From NCBI RefSeq assembly GCF_035994185.1, contig NZ_CP108538.1, positions 62,001 through 126,000 on the forward strand: a stretch of DNA of 64,000 bases. Reading direction: 5' to 3'. The translations under genes were made by a program, and so were the position numbers. This document shows positions 44,054 through 52,424 of the stretch, piece after piece; within the stretch, counting starts at the first letter, position 1, and each line of letters starts with the position of its first letter. The notes under the pieces were generated by a model. The model saw nothing but the letters and a program-made list of their open reading frames with translations, was not told the origin of the DNA and made no database searches. This DNA is from Streptomyces sp. NBC_01217 (GTDB taxonomy: Bacteria > Actinomycetota > Actinomycetes > Streptomycetales > Streptomycetaceae).

Positions 44054-44680
44054 TCACGTCACGTTGCCGCGCAGCAGCGCCGTCGCCGCGCGCGTGGCGC
44101 GTGTGGCGACATCCTCGGGGGAGAGGCGGGAGCAGGTCAGGAAGTCCTCCGTGTCCAGGGTGACGTAGCCGTGGGCTAGGACGAAGAGCTGTTCAAGTAG
44201 GAGCAGTGCTTGGGAAGGGTCGGCGTGGCCCGCCTGCCGGGCGAGGTCGAGCAGCAGCGCCATCAGGTCCCGGCCGGCCCGGGCCACGTCGGCGTCGCGC
44301 AGCGGCCTCAGCTCCCGGGCGAAGATCACGTCGAGGCCGGCGCCGCGGTCGGACACGTGGCGCACGTATGCCCCCGCGGTGGCCGCGAGCCGGTCGATCG
44401 GGTCGGGGCCGGCCGCCTGCACGGCGGCCTCCATGGACCGGGTGAGCTCGTCGGCGGCCTGTGCCGCGACGACGGCGAGCAGCGCGTCACGGTTGGGGAA
44501 GTGACGGTACGGGGCGGCCGTGCTCACCCCGAGCCTGCGGGCGAGTTCGGCGACGGAGAAGCCGGCCATCCCCGTCTCGGAGAGCAGCACGAAGCTCTCA
44601 GCGATCAGCGCCGAGCGGAGCTGCCCCCGGGCAGGGCGCTCACTCCCCGCCCCACTTGCTGCGTCAGTCACTCGGTCCAC
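44054..44680 (-). CDS. TetR-family repressor
   Basis: A 208-residue TetR regulator. The DNA-binding domain covers residues ~20-70, LRSALIAESFVLLSETGMAGFSVAELARRLGVSTAAPYRHFPNRDALLAVVAAQ, with the recognition helix around GVSTAAPYRHF. The C-terminal ligand domain is helical and typical of the TetR_C family. It is divergent from the SDR gene with a 75-bp shared promoter region containing two inverted repeats built on AAGTAAG/AGAAGT-like half-sites, so autoregulation and control of the SDR gene are likely. It lies wholly inside the IS630-type transposon, an unusual passenger. Confidence 0.9.
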   Translation of the reverse strand: MDRVTDAASGAGSERPARGQLRSALIAESFVLLSETGMAGFSVAELARRLGVSTAAPYRHFPNRDALLAVVAAQAADELTRSMEAAVQAAGPDPIDRLAATAGAYVRHVSDRGAGLDVIFARELRPLRDADVARAGRDLMALLLDLARQAGHADPSQALLLLEQLFVLAHGYVTLDTEDFLTCSRLSPEDVATRATRAATALLRGNVT

Positions 44681-44685
44681 CTTCC

Positions 44686-44739
44686 TTGACTATAAGTAAG
44701 AGACCACTTACTTTAGAAGTGATAGCCCTCTTACTTCTA
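44686..44739 (+). promoter_or_regulatory. Promoter and operators between tetR and SDR
   Basis: For the SDR gene: -35 TTGACT (44686-44691), 17-bp spacer, -10 TACTTT (44709-44714). The spacer and -10 are overlapped by an inverted repeat AAGTAAG-6-CTTACTT (44694-44713). A second inverted repeat, TAGAAGT-12-ACTTCTA (44714-44739), lies immediately downstream. Both are good TetR-type operator candidates, since binding would cover the promoter. The opposite strand has TATAGT (44690-44695) as a possible tetR -10. Confidence 0.75.
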
Positions 44740-44755
44740 GCACTGGAGGCCGCGC

Positions 44756-45493
44756 ATGACAGGGATCGACGGCAAGGTGGTGGCCATCACGGGCGCGGGC
44801 AGCGGGATCGGCGAGGCGAGCGCGCTGCTCCTCGCGTCGCGCGGCGCGAAGCTCGTCCTCGCAGCGCGTCGGAGCGACCGGCTGGAAGCGCTCGTCGCCC
44901 GCATCGAGGCCGATGGCGGCACGGCAGCCTGGACGACGACGGACGTGCGTCGCCGCGGAGACCTCGCGGACCTGGTGGCGTACGCCTGCGGGCGCTATGG
45001 CGCGCTCGACGTCCTCGTCAGCAACGCCGGGATCGGCCCCATCTCGCCGTTCGACGAGCTGCGCGTCGAGGACTGGGACCGGATGATCGACGTCAACTTC
45101 CGCGGCGTGCTGCACGGGATCGCGGCAGCGCTCCCTGTGTTCCGTAAGCAGGGCAGGGGGCAGTTCGTCAACGTCGTCTCGACCGCCGGGCTACGCATCG
45201 TGCCGAACCAGGCTGTCTACGCGGCGACGAAGAACGCAGTCCGCACCGTCTCCGAGGGACTGCGCCAGGAGGCCGGGCCCGACCTGCGGGTCACCATGGT
45301 CTCGCCCGGCTACGTCGCGACGGAGTTCGCCGACTCGGTCACCAGCCCCACCGTCAAGTCGCAGGCCCCGGCAGTCGACTTCTCCCTCTCCCTCTCCCCC
45401 GACGACATCGCCCGCGCTGTCGCCTTCGCGATCGAGCAGCCGTCGAACGTCGACGTCGGCGACATCGTCGTCCGCCCCACGGCACAGAGCTGA
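44756..45493 (+). CDS. Short-chain dehydrogenase/reductase (passenger)
   Basis: A 245-residue classical SDR. The Rossmann glycine motif TGAGSGIG is at residues ~11-18, NAG appears in LVSNAGIGPISPF, the catalytic Ser is in VVSTAGLR, and Y-A-A-T-K gives the catalytic Tyr/Lys pair. The Arg pair after the second strand (AARRSDR) suggests NADP(H) preference; the substrate is unknown. GGAGG lies 8 bp before the ATG. Controlled in all likelihood by the divergent TetR. SDR/TetR pairs often respond to the SDR's own substrate. Being inside the transposon, it could confer a mobile detoxification or catabolic trait. Confidence 0.9.
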   Translation: MTGIDGKVVAITGAGSGIGEASALLLASRGAKLVLAARRSDRLEALVARIEADGGTAAWTTTDVRRRGDLADLVAYACGRYGALDVLVSNAGIGPISPFDELRVEDWDRMIDVNFRGVLHGIAAALPVFRKQGRGQFVNVVSTAGLRIVPNQAVYAATKNAVRTVSEGLRQEAGPDLRVTMVSPGYVATEFADSVTSPTVKSQAPAVDFSLSLSPDDIARAVAFAIEQPSNVDVGDIVVRPTAQS

Positions 45494-45682
45494 CGCCTCA
45501 CGGGCCTCTCTGGGCGAACTCGTCGACGCCCAGGTGCGTTTCCTCCGGAGGGACGGGCCTGACCGGGGATCTCCCGGCTTCGCCCGTCTGTCCGGCAGGG
45601 AGCGAAGCGTCAGGAGGCTGTCAGCGATTGATGATCGCCCCAGCTTCCGGCTGGTGCTTACTCCAAAGGAAACGCACCCTTC

Positions 45683-46786
45683 GTGGCCCATCCACCCGCA
45701 CCGCCGTTGCCGCTTTCACGCAAGCAGGAACGCAAGATGCGCACGCTCGTGGCCGCTGCCGGGGCCGGGCAGGCGGTGGTGCGGCGCGCACGGATCGTAC
45801 TGCTGGCCGCCGCGGGCCGGCCCACCACCGCCATTGCCGCCGAGCTCGGCTGCAGTGTGCCCACCGTGCGCACCTGGCGCGAACGCTTCCGCCGCCGTGG
45901 GGTGGCGGGCCTGTTCGATCGCCCGCGCAGCGGACGCCCCGAACAGCATGGTCCCAGCGCGCGCCTGGCCGTGGTGGCCACCGCTACCAGCGTGCCGCCC
46001 GAGGGAGCCACGCTATGGACCCGCGTCACAATCGCCGCCCACCTGGCCGAACGCGGCCTGGTGCTCTCGCCCTCCACGGTCGGCCGGGTCCTGGCCGAGG
46101 CGAAGGTGCGCCCGCACAGGGTCCGCGGCTGGCTCAACCGGGCCGACGACGACGCGTTCTGGTCTCAGGCCGGCGCGGTGTGCCATCTCTACCTGGACAT
46201 CCCACCCGGCACGTTGCTGGTCAGCGTGGACGAGAAGACCGGCGTTCAGGCCAAATCCCGCCGCTACCCCACCCGGCGCACCCGCCCCGGACAGGCCGAG
46301 CGGCGGGAGTTCGAGTACCGCCGGCACGGCACCGTCTCCATTGTCGCCGCCATGGACGTGGCCACCGGCCAGGTCCTGGCCGAGCGCATCAAGCGCAACG
46401 ACTCGGCCGCCTTCATCGCCTTCCTACGGCGATTGAACCGGCTGACCGACCCGGCCCTGCGCCTCCACCTGATCATGGACAACGGCTCCTCGCACACCTC
46501 CAGGGCCACCCGCGCCTGGCTCGCCGCCCACCCGCGAATCACCGTCACACACACGCCCAAGCACGCCAGTTGGCTGAACATGGTCGAGCAGTGGTTCGGC
46601 GTCCTGACCCGCCGCCTGCTCCGCCGCGGCGACTTCACCTCCCGCGAGGACCTCGAAGCCCAGATCACCGCTTTCACGATCCGGCACAACCGCACCGCCC
46701 GCCCCTACCAGTGGCGCTACGACGCCGACGCCGACCACGCCCGTCACCCCCAGACCGCCCCAGCGGAGTACACCAAGGCCGCATGA
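45683..46786 (+). CDS. IS630-family transposase
   Basis: A 367-residue DDE transposase. An N-terminal helix-turn-helix pair (LSRKQERKMRTLVAAAGAGQAVVRRARIVLLAA, then PTTAIAAELGCSVPTVRTWRERF and a second HTH around LSPSTVGRVL) is followed by the catalytic core: SVDEKTGVQAKSRRYP (Asp), LIMDNGSSHTS (Asp) and HTPKHASWLNMVEQWFGVLTRRLL (Glu). Full length with all catalytic residues, so probably functional. GTG 45683 follows AAAGGAA. The right terminal repeat lies 32 bp past the stop. Confidence 0.93.
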   Translation: MAHPPAPPLPLSRKQERKMRTLVAAAGAGQAVVRRARIVLLAAAGRPTTAIAAELGCSVPTVRTWRERFRRRGVAGLFDRPRSGRPEQHGPSARLAVVATATSVPPEGATLWTRVTIAAHLAERGLVLSPSTVGRVLAEAKVRPHRVRGWLNRADDDAFWSQAGAVCHLYLDIPPGTLLVSVDEKTGVQAKSRRYPTRRTRPGQAERREFEYRRHGTVSIVAAMDVATGQVLAERIKRNDSAAFIAFLRRLNRLTDPALRLHLIMDNGSSHTSRATRAWLAAHPRITVTHTPKHASWLNMVEQWFGVLTRRLLRRGDFTSREDLEAQITAFTIRHNRTARPYQWRYDADADHARHPQTAPAEYTKAA

Positions 46787-46818
46787 TCCTCACCCACCGT
46801 CACCAAGGCGACCACCAG

Positions 46819-46851
46819 CAACCGGCAAAGGACCTGCGACGCGCTGCACTA
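46819..46851 (-). repeat. Right terminal inverted repeat of IS630-type transposon (with TA)
   Basis: Complement of the left repeat, ending in GCGCTGCAC followed by TA at 46850-46851. One mismatch in 31 bp. Confidence 0.9.
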
Positions 46852-46958
46852 GGCGGGGCATAGTGCCTGGTAAGCGGCCTGCGGTCAGATCGGTGATCCT
46901 CCTGGGCGGGGTGACGTTCAGGGCGGGGGTCTGCTGCAGGTTCGGGTGACAGGTTCGG

Positions 46959-47059
46959 TCACGCGGCCTGGAGGGCCGGTGGTGTCATGACGGTCTCGAA
47001 TTCGACGGCGGTCAGGCGGCCGAGTGCGGCTTGTCTGCGACGGCGGTGGTAGGTCCGCG
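46959..47059 (-). pseudogene. IS3-type transposase C-terminal fragment
   Basis: The last ~33 codons of a transposase, RTYHRRRRQAALGRLTAVEFETV followed by MTPPALQAA and a stop at 46959. The RR-x-ALG-x-LT-x-x-E pattern is the C-terminal signature of IS3-type OrfB. It is cut at 47060 by the end of the next IS3 element. Confidence 0.65.
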
Positions 47060-48917
47060 TGAAGTTTCCCCAAGGCCGGGTAGTTAGCGTTTTCGCAGGT
47101 CACGCAAGGGGTGTTGACGGGTTTTCGACGTGGAGCAACGGAGCTCGTTGGTACAGGCAGTCGTCCAAGACAGCTTGTCCCGCAAGGAGCTCCGTTGCCT
47201 GTTCATTGTGCCCCGTCGTCGGCGCTGACGACCATCACCCGTACGGTGATGGTGGCCGCGGGCCGGTTCGCTCCCGGTCACCTGGGGGAGCTGACACCGG
47301 TCATGCCATTCGAGCTGGTCGACGCGATCTTGTCCGAGACCGGGACCGTGCAGCGGCGGCTGCGTGATCTGCCCTCGCGGGTCGGCATCTATTTTTTCCT
47401 GGCGATGTGCCTGTTCCCCGAGATCGGCTACCGGCTGGTCTGGGACTGTGAGAATGGGGCCACCTCGTTCGGGACCGTGGTCTGATCCGGTCTGGGACTG
47501 ACCATCGTGTCCGGAGCAGCGATGCACCGAGGTTGACAGACCATAGGGGCATCAAGCTGACCGCCGGTCTGGCGGGGATGCCGACGGTCGTCTGCCCGAG
47601 CACGAAAGCGCTACGTGATCTGCGCCGCAGGCTCGGCAGCGCGCCGGTGCGGGCGCTGTTCGAGGTGCTCGCCGGGCCGCTGGCCCAGCCGGCCACACCA
47701 GGGGTACGGTTCGGCCCGTACCGGACGGTGTCGTTCGACGGCTGCAGCTCGATCAAAGTGCCCGACAGCGAGCGCAACCGCGGCCGGCTGGGGCGGTGCG
47801 CGCACGGCGGCTATCCCCAGGTCGAACTGATGACGCTGGTCGAGACCGGCACCCGGGCCGTGATCGGAGCGGTCTTCGGCCCCACCCGGGAAGGCGAAAC
47901 CTCGTACGCCACCAGGCTGTTGCACCATCTGGGACCCAAGATGCTGGTGCTGTGGGACCGGGGCTTCGACGGCAACGACTTCCTCGCCGCCGTGCACTCC
48001 ACCGGCGCGCAGGTCCTGGGCCGCATCAACCAGCGCCGCCGCCCACCGGTCCTGAAGGCGCTCGCCGACTCCTCCTACCTCTCGGTCATCGGCGACGTCC
48101 AGGTACGCATCATCGAGGCCCGGGTAAGCGTCCGCTGCACGGACGGCAGCACCTTCGAGGGCGCCTACCGTCTGATGACCACGCTCCTGGACACACGCCG
48201 CTACCCCGCTCACCGCCTCGTGCACCTCTATCACGAACGCTGGGGTGCGACACGAAGTCGCACGAGTTTGAGTGAATTACCTGAAGGAGGCCGACAGTTG
48301 ATGTCGACAGCGTAGTTCCGGGCCAGTGCTCAAGGCCCGTCCCCACTCCGACATGCGTCGCTGGCAACGGCGGGGTGTGAAGCTCGGAGGAGAAGCCCAG
48401 GGACTCTCGTTCCATCCGGGAGTTACAGGCAAGGGGAAGACGGGACGGGTGAACGCAAGTGAACCCCTGATGATGCTTCGTAATCGTGACCCCCGCCGAT
48501 GGGTTGTTCCAGCGGAGTGCAGGACTGGCCGTTGAGAAGCGGCAGGCGCCGGCTGAATCCCCATCGTCAGCCGGGAGAGCATCGCCGCCCCGGAGTTCAG
48601 GGGGCACCCACCCCGGTCGTGTCTCACTCGTGCGGAACGTGGAAACCCCGTTGGGGTCCGGTGCCGAAAGGCGCCGGTCAGCCGACCGTAAGGAAGGTCC
48701 AACTCCCCAGCGGGAACAGGATGGCCCAAGAAGCGAACGCCGGTGGCCGAAAGGCAACGGGAAGCCGCGGCGGATGATCAGCACCTCCGCTGGTCGCCGC
48801 GGACAACCGGCCGGATACGGGCACTGCCCGGACCCGAAAGGGTGCTGACGTGGGCCAGGTGGGCCTGTGAGGAATCGATGACCATCAGCACCAAAACCGA
48901 AGGGCAAGTTGGACACC

Positions 48918-50711
48918 ATGACGATACGAACAGTCGAGGCGCGAGCCGCTTCGGGTGCCGACGGCGTGGTGAACGGACCGGAGGGCGACTCCACTGATTG
49001 GCAGTCGATCGACTGGCAGCGCACGGAGGAGGAAGTACGGCGGCTGAGGCAGCGGATCTTCACGGCGTCACAGGCAGGGGACCTCAAAAGGGTCCGCAAT
49101 CTCCAGAAATTGATGCTTCGCTCCCGTTCCAACACGCTGGTGAGCATGCGGCGGGTGACGGAGGTCAACGCTGGCCGCAAGACGGCAGGTGTCGATGGGC
49201 GGGTTGTCCTGCTGCCCCAGGGGAAGGCCGAGCTGGCCGACTGGATGCAGCACCGGGCGGCCCCCTGGAAGCCCCGGCCCGTCAGGCGGGTGTTCATCGA
49301 CAACGCCGATGGCCGCCAGCGCGGCCTGGGCATCCCCGTGATCATCGACCGGTGTCTTCAAGCCGTGTCACTGAACGCGTTGGAGCCTGAGTGGGAGGCA
49401 CGGTTCGAGCCGAGATCCTATGGATTTCGGCCCGGCCGAGGCTGCCACGACACGATCGGAGCGATCTTTCTGGCCGCCAAGGGCAAGGACCCGAAGCGGC
49501 AGTGGATTCTTGACGCGGACCTGGCAGCGGCGTTCGACCGGATCGACCATAATCGTCTACTGGCCGCCATCGGACAGTTCCCCGCCAGGGGACTGGTCGA
49601 GCAGTGGCTCAAGGCAGGAGTGATCGATCGCGGCTGCTTTGCCCCGACCGAGGAGGGGGTCCCGCAAGGCGGGATCATCTCCCCCGCGCTGATGAACGTG
49701 GCCTTGCACGGAATAAAAGAGGCCGCCGGAGTCCGCTACCGACCCACCGGTCCGCGTGCCGGTGAACTGGCAGTGGGCTCACCGGCCTTGATCAGGTACG
49801 CCGACGACCTGGTGGTGCTCTGTCACAGTCATGAGGAAGCCCAACAGGTCAAGGAACGGCTCGCCGTATGGCCGGCGCCCAGGGGGCTGGCCTTCAACGA
49901 GGACAAAACGCGCATCGCGCACCTCGACGAAGGCTGTGACTTCCTGGGGTTCACCGTCCGCCGCTTCAACGGCAAGCTGCTGATCAAGCCGAGCAAGACA
50001 GCCGTGCGACGAATCCGGGCACGGCTCACCGCCGAAGTGCTGGCCCTTCGGGGACAGAACGCGGCAGCGGTGATCACCAAGCTCAACCCGATCATCCGGG
50101 GTTGGGCTGCCTACTATCGGGGCGTGGTCTCCAGCAAGGTGTTCACCTCGCTGGACAACCACGTGTGGAAGCTGGTCTACAAGTGGGCCAGGCACACGCA
50201 CCCGAACAAGCCGAGGGGCTGGGTGACAGCCCGGTACTTCGGCCGGTTCAACACCTCCAGGCAGGACCGGTGGGTATTCGGCGACCGGGAGACCGGCCGC
50301 TATCTCGCCAAGTTCGCCTGGACAAAGATCGTCAGGCATCAGCTGGTCATCAAAGGGGCGTCCGTGGACGACCCGGCGCTGACCGAGTACCGGGCCTCGC
50401 GGCGACGCAGGAACAAGCCCCCGCTGAGCCCGCCCTGGTTGCACCTGCTTCAGGGGCAGCACGGGCAGTGCCCTCTCTGCGGAAGCCTTCTCCTGCATGC
50501 CGACCGGGAGCCGCAAAGCCCCCAGGAATGGGAGCAGTGGCTACGGGCGACCCGGACGGCGGTGCGCGGCAACGCGCTCACCCTCATCCCGGACGCAGGT
50601 CAGCCGGACGATCGTGTCGCCTTCCGACTGATTCACGTCCACTGCCACCGCTGGCGCGGTAGCCGTGGACCGGCAAATCTGGCTGCCCGTGGGCCTTCAG
50701 GGCCTGCTTGA
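48918..50711 (+). CDS. ltrA: Group II intron reverse transcriptase/maturase with HNH-like end
   Basis: A 597-residue intron-encoded protein. The RT domain covers residues ~75-350: RRVFIDNADGRQRGLGIPVIIDR, FRPGRGCHD, ILDADLAAAFDRIDH, EGVPQGGIISPALMN and the catalytic IRYADDLVVLCHS. A group II maturase (domain X) follows with LNPIIRGWAAYYRGVVSSKVF. The C-terminal ~100 residues hold a CPLCG zinc-type pair and a downstream VHCHRW, resembling an HNH endonuclease. It promotes intron splicing and retrohoming. TTG 48909 lies closer to the GAAGGG site and is an alternative start. The stop codon overlaps the first two bases of domain V, so coding and ribozyme sequence abut. Confidence 0.92.
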   Translation: MTIRTVEARAASGADGVVNGPEGDSTDWQSIDWQRTEEEVRRLRQRIFTASQAGDLKRVRNLQKLMLRSRSNTLVSMRRVTEVNAGRKTAGVDGRVVLLPQGKAELADWMQHRAAPWKPRPVRRVFIDNADGRQRGLGIPVIIDRCLQAVSLNALEPEWEARFEPRSYGFRPGRGCHDTIGAIFLAAKGKDPKRQWILDADLAAAFDRIDHNRLLAAIGQFPARGLVEQWLKAGVIDRGCFAPTEEGVPQGGIISPALMNVALHGIKEAAGVRYRPTGPRAGELAVGSPALIRYADDLVVLCHSHEEAQQVKERLAVWPAPRGLAFNEDKTRIAHLDEGCDFLGFTVRRFNGKLLIKPSKTAVRRIRARLTAEVLALRGQNAAAVITKLNPIIRGWAAYYRGVVSSKVFTSLDNHVWKLVYKWARHTHPNKPRGWVTARYFGRFNTSRQDRWVFGDRETGRYLAKFAWTKIVRHQLVIKGASVDDPALTEYRASRRRRNKPPLSPPWLHLLQGQHGQCPLCGSLLLHADREPQSPQEWEQWLRATRTAVRGNALTLIPDAGQPDDRVAFRLIHVHCHRWRGSRGPANLAARGPSGPA

Positions 50712-50784
50712 GCCGGATACGGTCAACGCCGCCCGTCCGGTTCTGAGGGGGGTACGGCGCAGCAATGCGCCGCACCTACCCGAC
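50710..50784 (+). ncRNA. Group II intron domains V and VI
   Basis: Domain V (50710-50743) shows the expected 34-nt length, a GAGCCG start pairing to CGGTTC, an inner CGG stem, a TCAA tetraloop position and a 2-nt bulge region. Domain VI (50750-50781) is a stem GGTAcGGCGCA-GCAA-TGCGCCgcAccTACC with the branch-point A bulged near its base. The intron ends CGAC. Read from sequence by hand, not folded computationally. Confidence 0.85.
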
Positions 50785-51519
50785 AACACGAGAGCGCCTA
50801 CTACGCCCTGCGCCACACCGTCCTGCACGGACGTGTCCTGCGCTCACACGACCCGGTCGGCGTCGAACAGGAAATGTGGGCCCTGCTCACCCTCTACCAG
50901 CTCCTGCGCCGCACCACGGTCGAGGCAGCGGAGTCCCAGCCGGGCACCGATCCCGACCGCTGCAACTTCACCATCGCCCTCCAAACCGCCCGCGACCTGC
51001 TGGTATGTGCGCAAGGAGTCTTCGAGCAGGGCATCGGAGAGATCGGCCGCCGAGTTCTGTCGACGCTGTCGCCCGCACGGCGAAGCCGCGTCAGCACCCG
51101 CAAGGTGAAGTCACCTATCTCCCGCTATGCGGAGAGGAAATTGGACGGCCGACCCGACGGCAGCAAGGTCGTGACCTCGACGACGATCACTCTCCTGCCA
51201 CCCCCCACTGCCGCAGCCCGCACTGCCCGCGACGACCGACCGGGAGAACACCGGCAATCGCATGGCACGTGTCCTGACCATCCTGCAGGCGGAGCCCGAA
51301 CGGCTATGGCGCTCAAGGGAGATCGCCGTGCTCCTCGGCGACGTCACCCTCGTCGCCACCTATCGCCAACTTGCCCGCTGGACCGAGAGAGGAAAGATCA
51401 AGAGAGTCCGCACGGGCCGCTACGCGGCCATCACACAGACCCCGAACCCCTTGCGTGACCTGCGAAAACGCCAACTACCCGGCCTTGGAAGTTTCCCCAT
51501 GATCTTGGACACGTGATGG

Positions 51520-52411
51520 TTACGCCGCGAGGGCGTGTTGCTGGCGCTGCCTGGTCTCGGCCGGGGTGAGGTAGCCGAAGGTCTTGTGCTTGCGTAGGCG
51601 GCGGCGGTTGTAGAAGGTCTCGATGAAGTTGAAGACCTCGGCGCGGGCGGTGGCCCCGGTCGGGCCAGGTGCGGGTTCCGATCTCCTCCTTGAGCAGGGC
51701 CCAGAAGCTCTCCGCGGCGGCATTGTCGAAACAAGATCCGGTGCGCCCGCAGCTCTGGCGAAGCCCCAACTCACGTATTCTGTCGCGGAATTGGGCCGAG
51801 GTGTACTCGCTGCCGCGATCGCTGTGGATCACACAGTCGGGCTCCAGTCCGCTGCGGCCGTGGGCCATGTCGAGAGCGTCGATGACGAGTTCGGCGCGGT
51901 GGTGGTCGGCCATGGCATAGCCGACGACCTCACGGGTGGCCAGGTCCAGCCAGCAGGCGAGGTAGAGCCAGCCCTCGGCGGTCGGCAGGTAAGTGATGTC
52001 GCCGACCAGCTTGATGCCTGGACGCTCGGCGTGGAAGTCGCGGCCGATGAGGTCCGGGGCCGGCTTCGCCTTCTTGTCCGGCCGGGTCAGCGAGCGGTGC
52101 TTGCGCCGGGTGGCGCCGCGGATGTCGCGTTGGCGCATGATGCGGGCGATGCGCTTGCGGTTCACCCGCTGCCCCAGGCGCCGCAGTCCGGCGTGGATGC
52201 GCGGGACGCCATAGGTCTTCCGGGAGGCGATGTGCAGCACGGTGATCTCGTGCGCGAGCGCGTCGTCGGCCGCCTGGCGCTTTGGACGGGCGGCCTCGCC
52301 GTCGCGCCAGGCGTAGTAGTAGGAGGAGCGGGCCACGTGCAGCGCCCGGCACAGCAGAACGATCGGGTAGTTCGCCTTCTCCGCGTGGATGAACCGGCAC
52401 AACTCGCTCAC
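51520..52411 (-). pseudogene. IS3-family transposase OrfB, frameshifted
   Basis: DDE transposase of the IS3 type: helix region SYYYAWRDGEAARPKRQAAD, then KLVGDITYLPTAEGWLYLACWLDLATRE (first Asp), CVIHSDRGSEYTS (second Asp) and GRTGSCFDNAAAESFWALLKEE (Glu). Near 51665 the frame changes (after GTRTWPD); the proper C-terminus EVFNFIETFYNRRRLRKHKTFGYLTPAETRQRQQHALAA continues in another frame to the stop at 51520. This loses the C-terminal end, so the copy is probably inactive unless the shift is a sequencing error. OrfA and OrfB overlap at a GAAAAAG run suited to programmed -1 shifting. Confidence 0.82.
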
Positions 52412-52424
52412 CGGTCGTTCTCCT

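Larger units (their letters stand above)
43647..46851. mobile_element. 3.2-kb IS630-type transposon with passenger genes
   Basis: Terminal inverted repeats of 31 bp with a single mismatch (left 43649-43679, right 46819-46849, starting GTGCAGCGCGTCGCAGGTCC) are each bounded by TA, the IS630/Tc1-mariner target dinucleotide. Inside are a hypothetical gene, tetR, an SDR gene and the IS630 transposase, whose stop lies only 32 bp from the right repeat. I saw no third copy of the repeat between the SDR and transposase genes, so the whole 3.2 kb appears to move as one unit. Confidence 0.85.
48245..50784 (+). mobile_element. Group II intron with encoded reverse transcriptase
   Basis: A 2,540-bp bacterial group II intron. 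The 5' end is GTGCGAC at 48245, matching the GUGYG consensus. Domain V is a 34-nt GAGCCGGATACGG...CCGTCCGGTTC hairpin at 50710-50743. Domain VI is the GGTA-GGCGCA/TGCGCC-TACC stem with a bulged A in GCACC, and the 3' end is CTACCCGAC at 50784. The excision points are fixed by exact restoration of the host reading frame. A candidate EBS1 is CCCAGC at 48706-48711, complementary to GCTGGG (48239-48244) just upstream of the 5' splice site. The intron-encoded protein is intact, so it may still splice and move. Confidence 0.9.
47071..51487 (+). mobile_element. IS4-type element containing a group II intron
   Basis: Terminal inverted repeats of about 41 bp (CAAGGCCGGGTAGTTAGCGT at the left end; right end 51447-51487), one mismatch, flanked by the 10-bp direct repeat GAAGTTTCCC (47061-47070 and 51488-51497). 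One transposase gene on the + strand is broken by a 107-bp insert, a 2,540-bp group II intron and a 1-nt frameshift. Intron and insert removed, the element would be about 1.77 kb. Confidence 0.88.
47195..51516 (+). pseudogene. IS4-family transposase split by group II intron
   Basis: TTG 47195 after AAGGAG is the best start. The first part (PGHLGELTPVMPFELVDAIL, RDLPSRVGIYFFLAMCLFPEIGYRLVWD) runs to 47446. It is broken by about 107 bp with stops, resumes at 47554 (KLTAGLAGMP through SFDGCSSIKVPDSE, the first Asp, and VLWDRGFDGNDF, the second), and reaches YHERW at 48243. The group II intron follows. From 50785 the frame continues HESAYYALRHTVLHGRVLR, so splicing gives YHERWEHESAYYALR, the conserved IS4 YREK-type Glu region. 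A C6 run near 51201 shifts the frame before a C-terminal winged-helix-like part (ERLWRSREIAVLLGDVTLVATYRQL). Not functional as it stands. Confidence 0.88.

Noticed and set aside
48110..49345. A 411-codon - strand frame across the intron 5' part
   Set aside because: It overlaps ribozyme domain I and the RT gene, has no recognisable domain, and is explained by composition.
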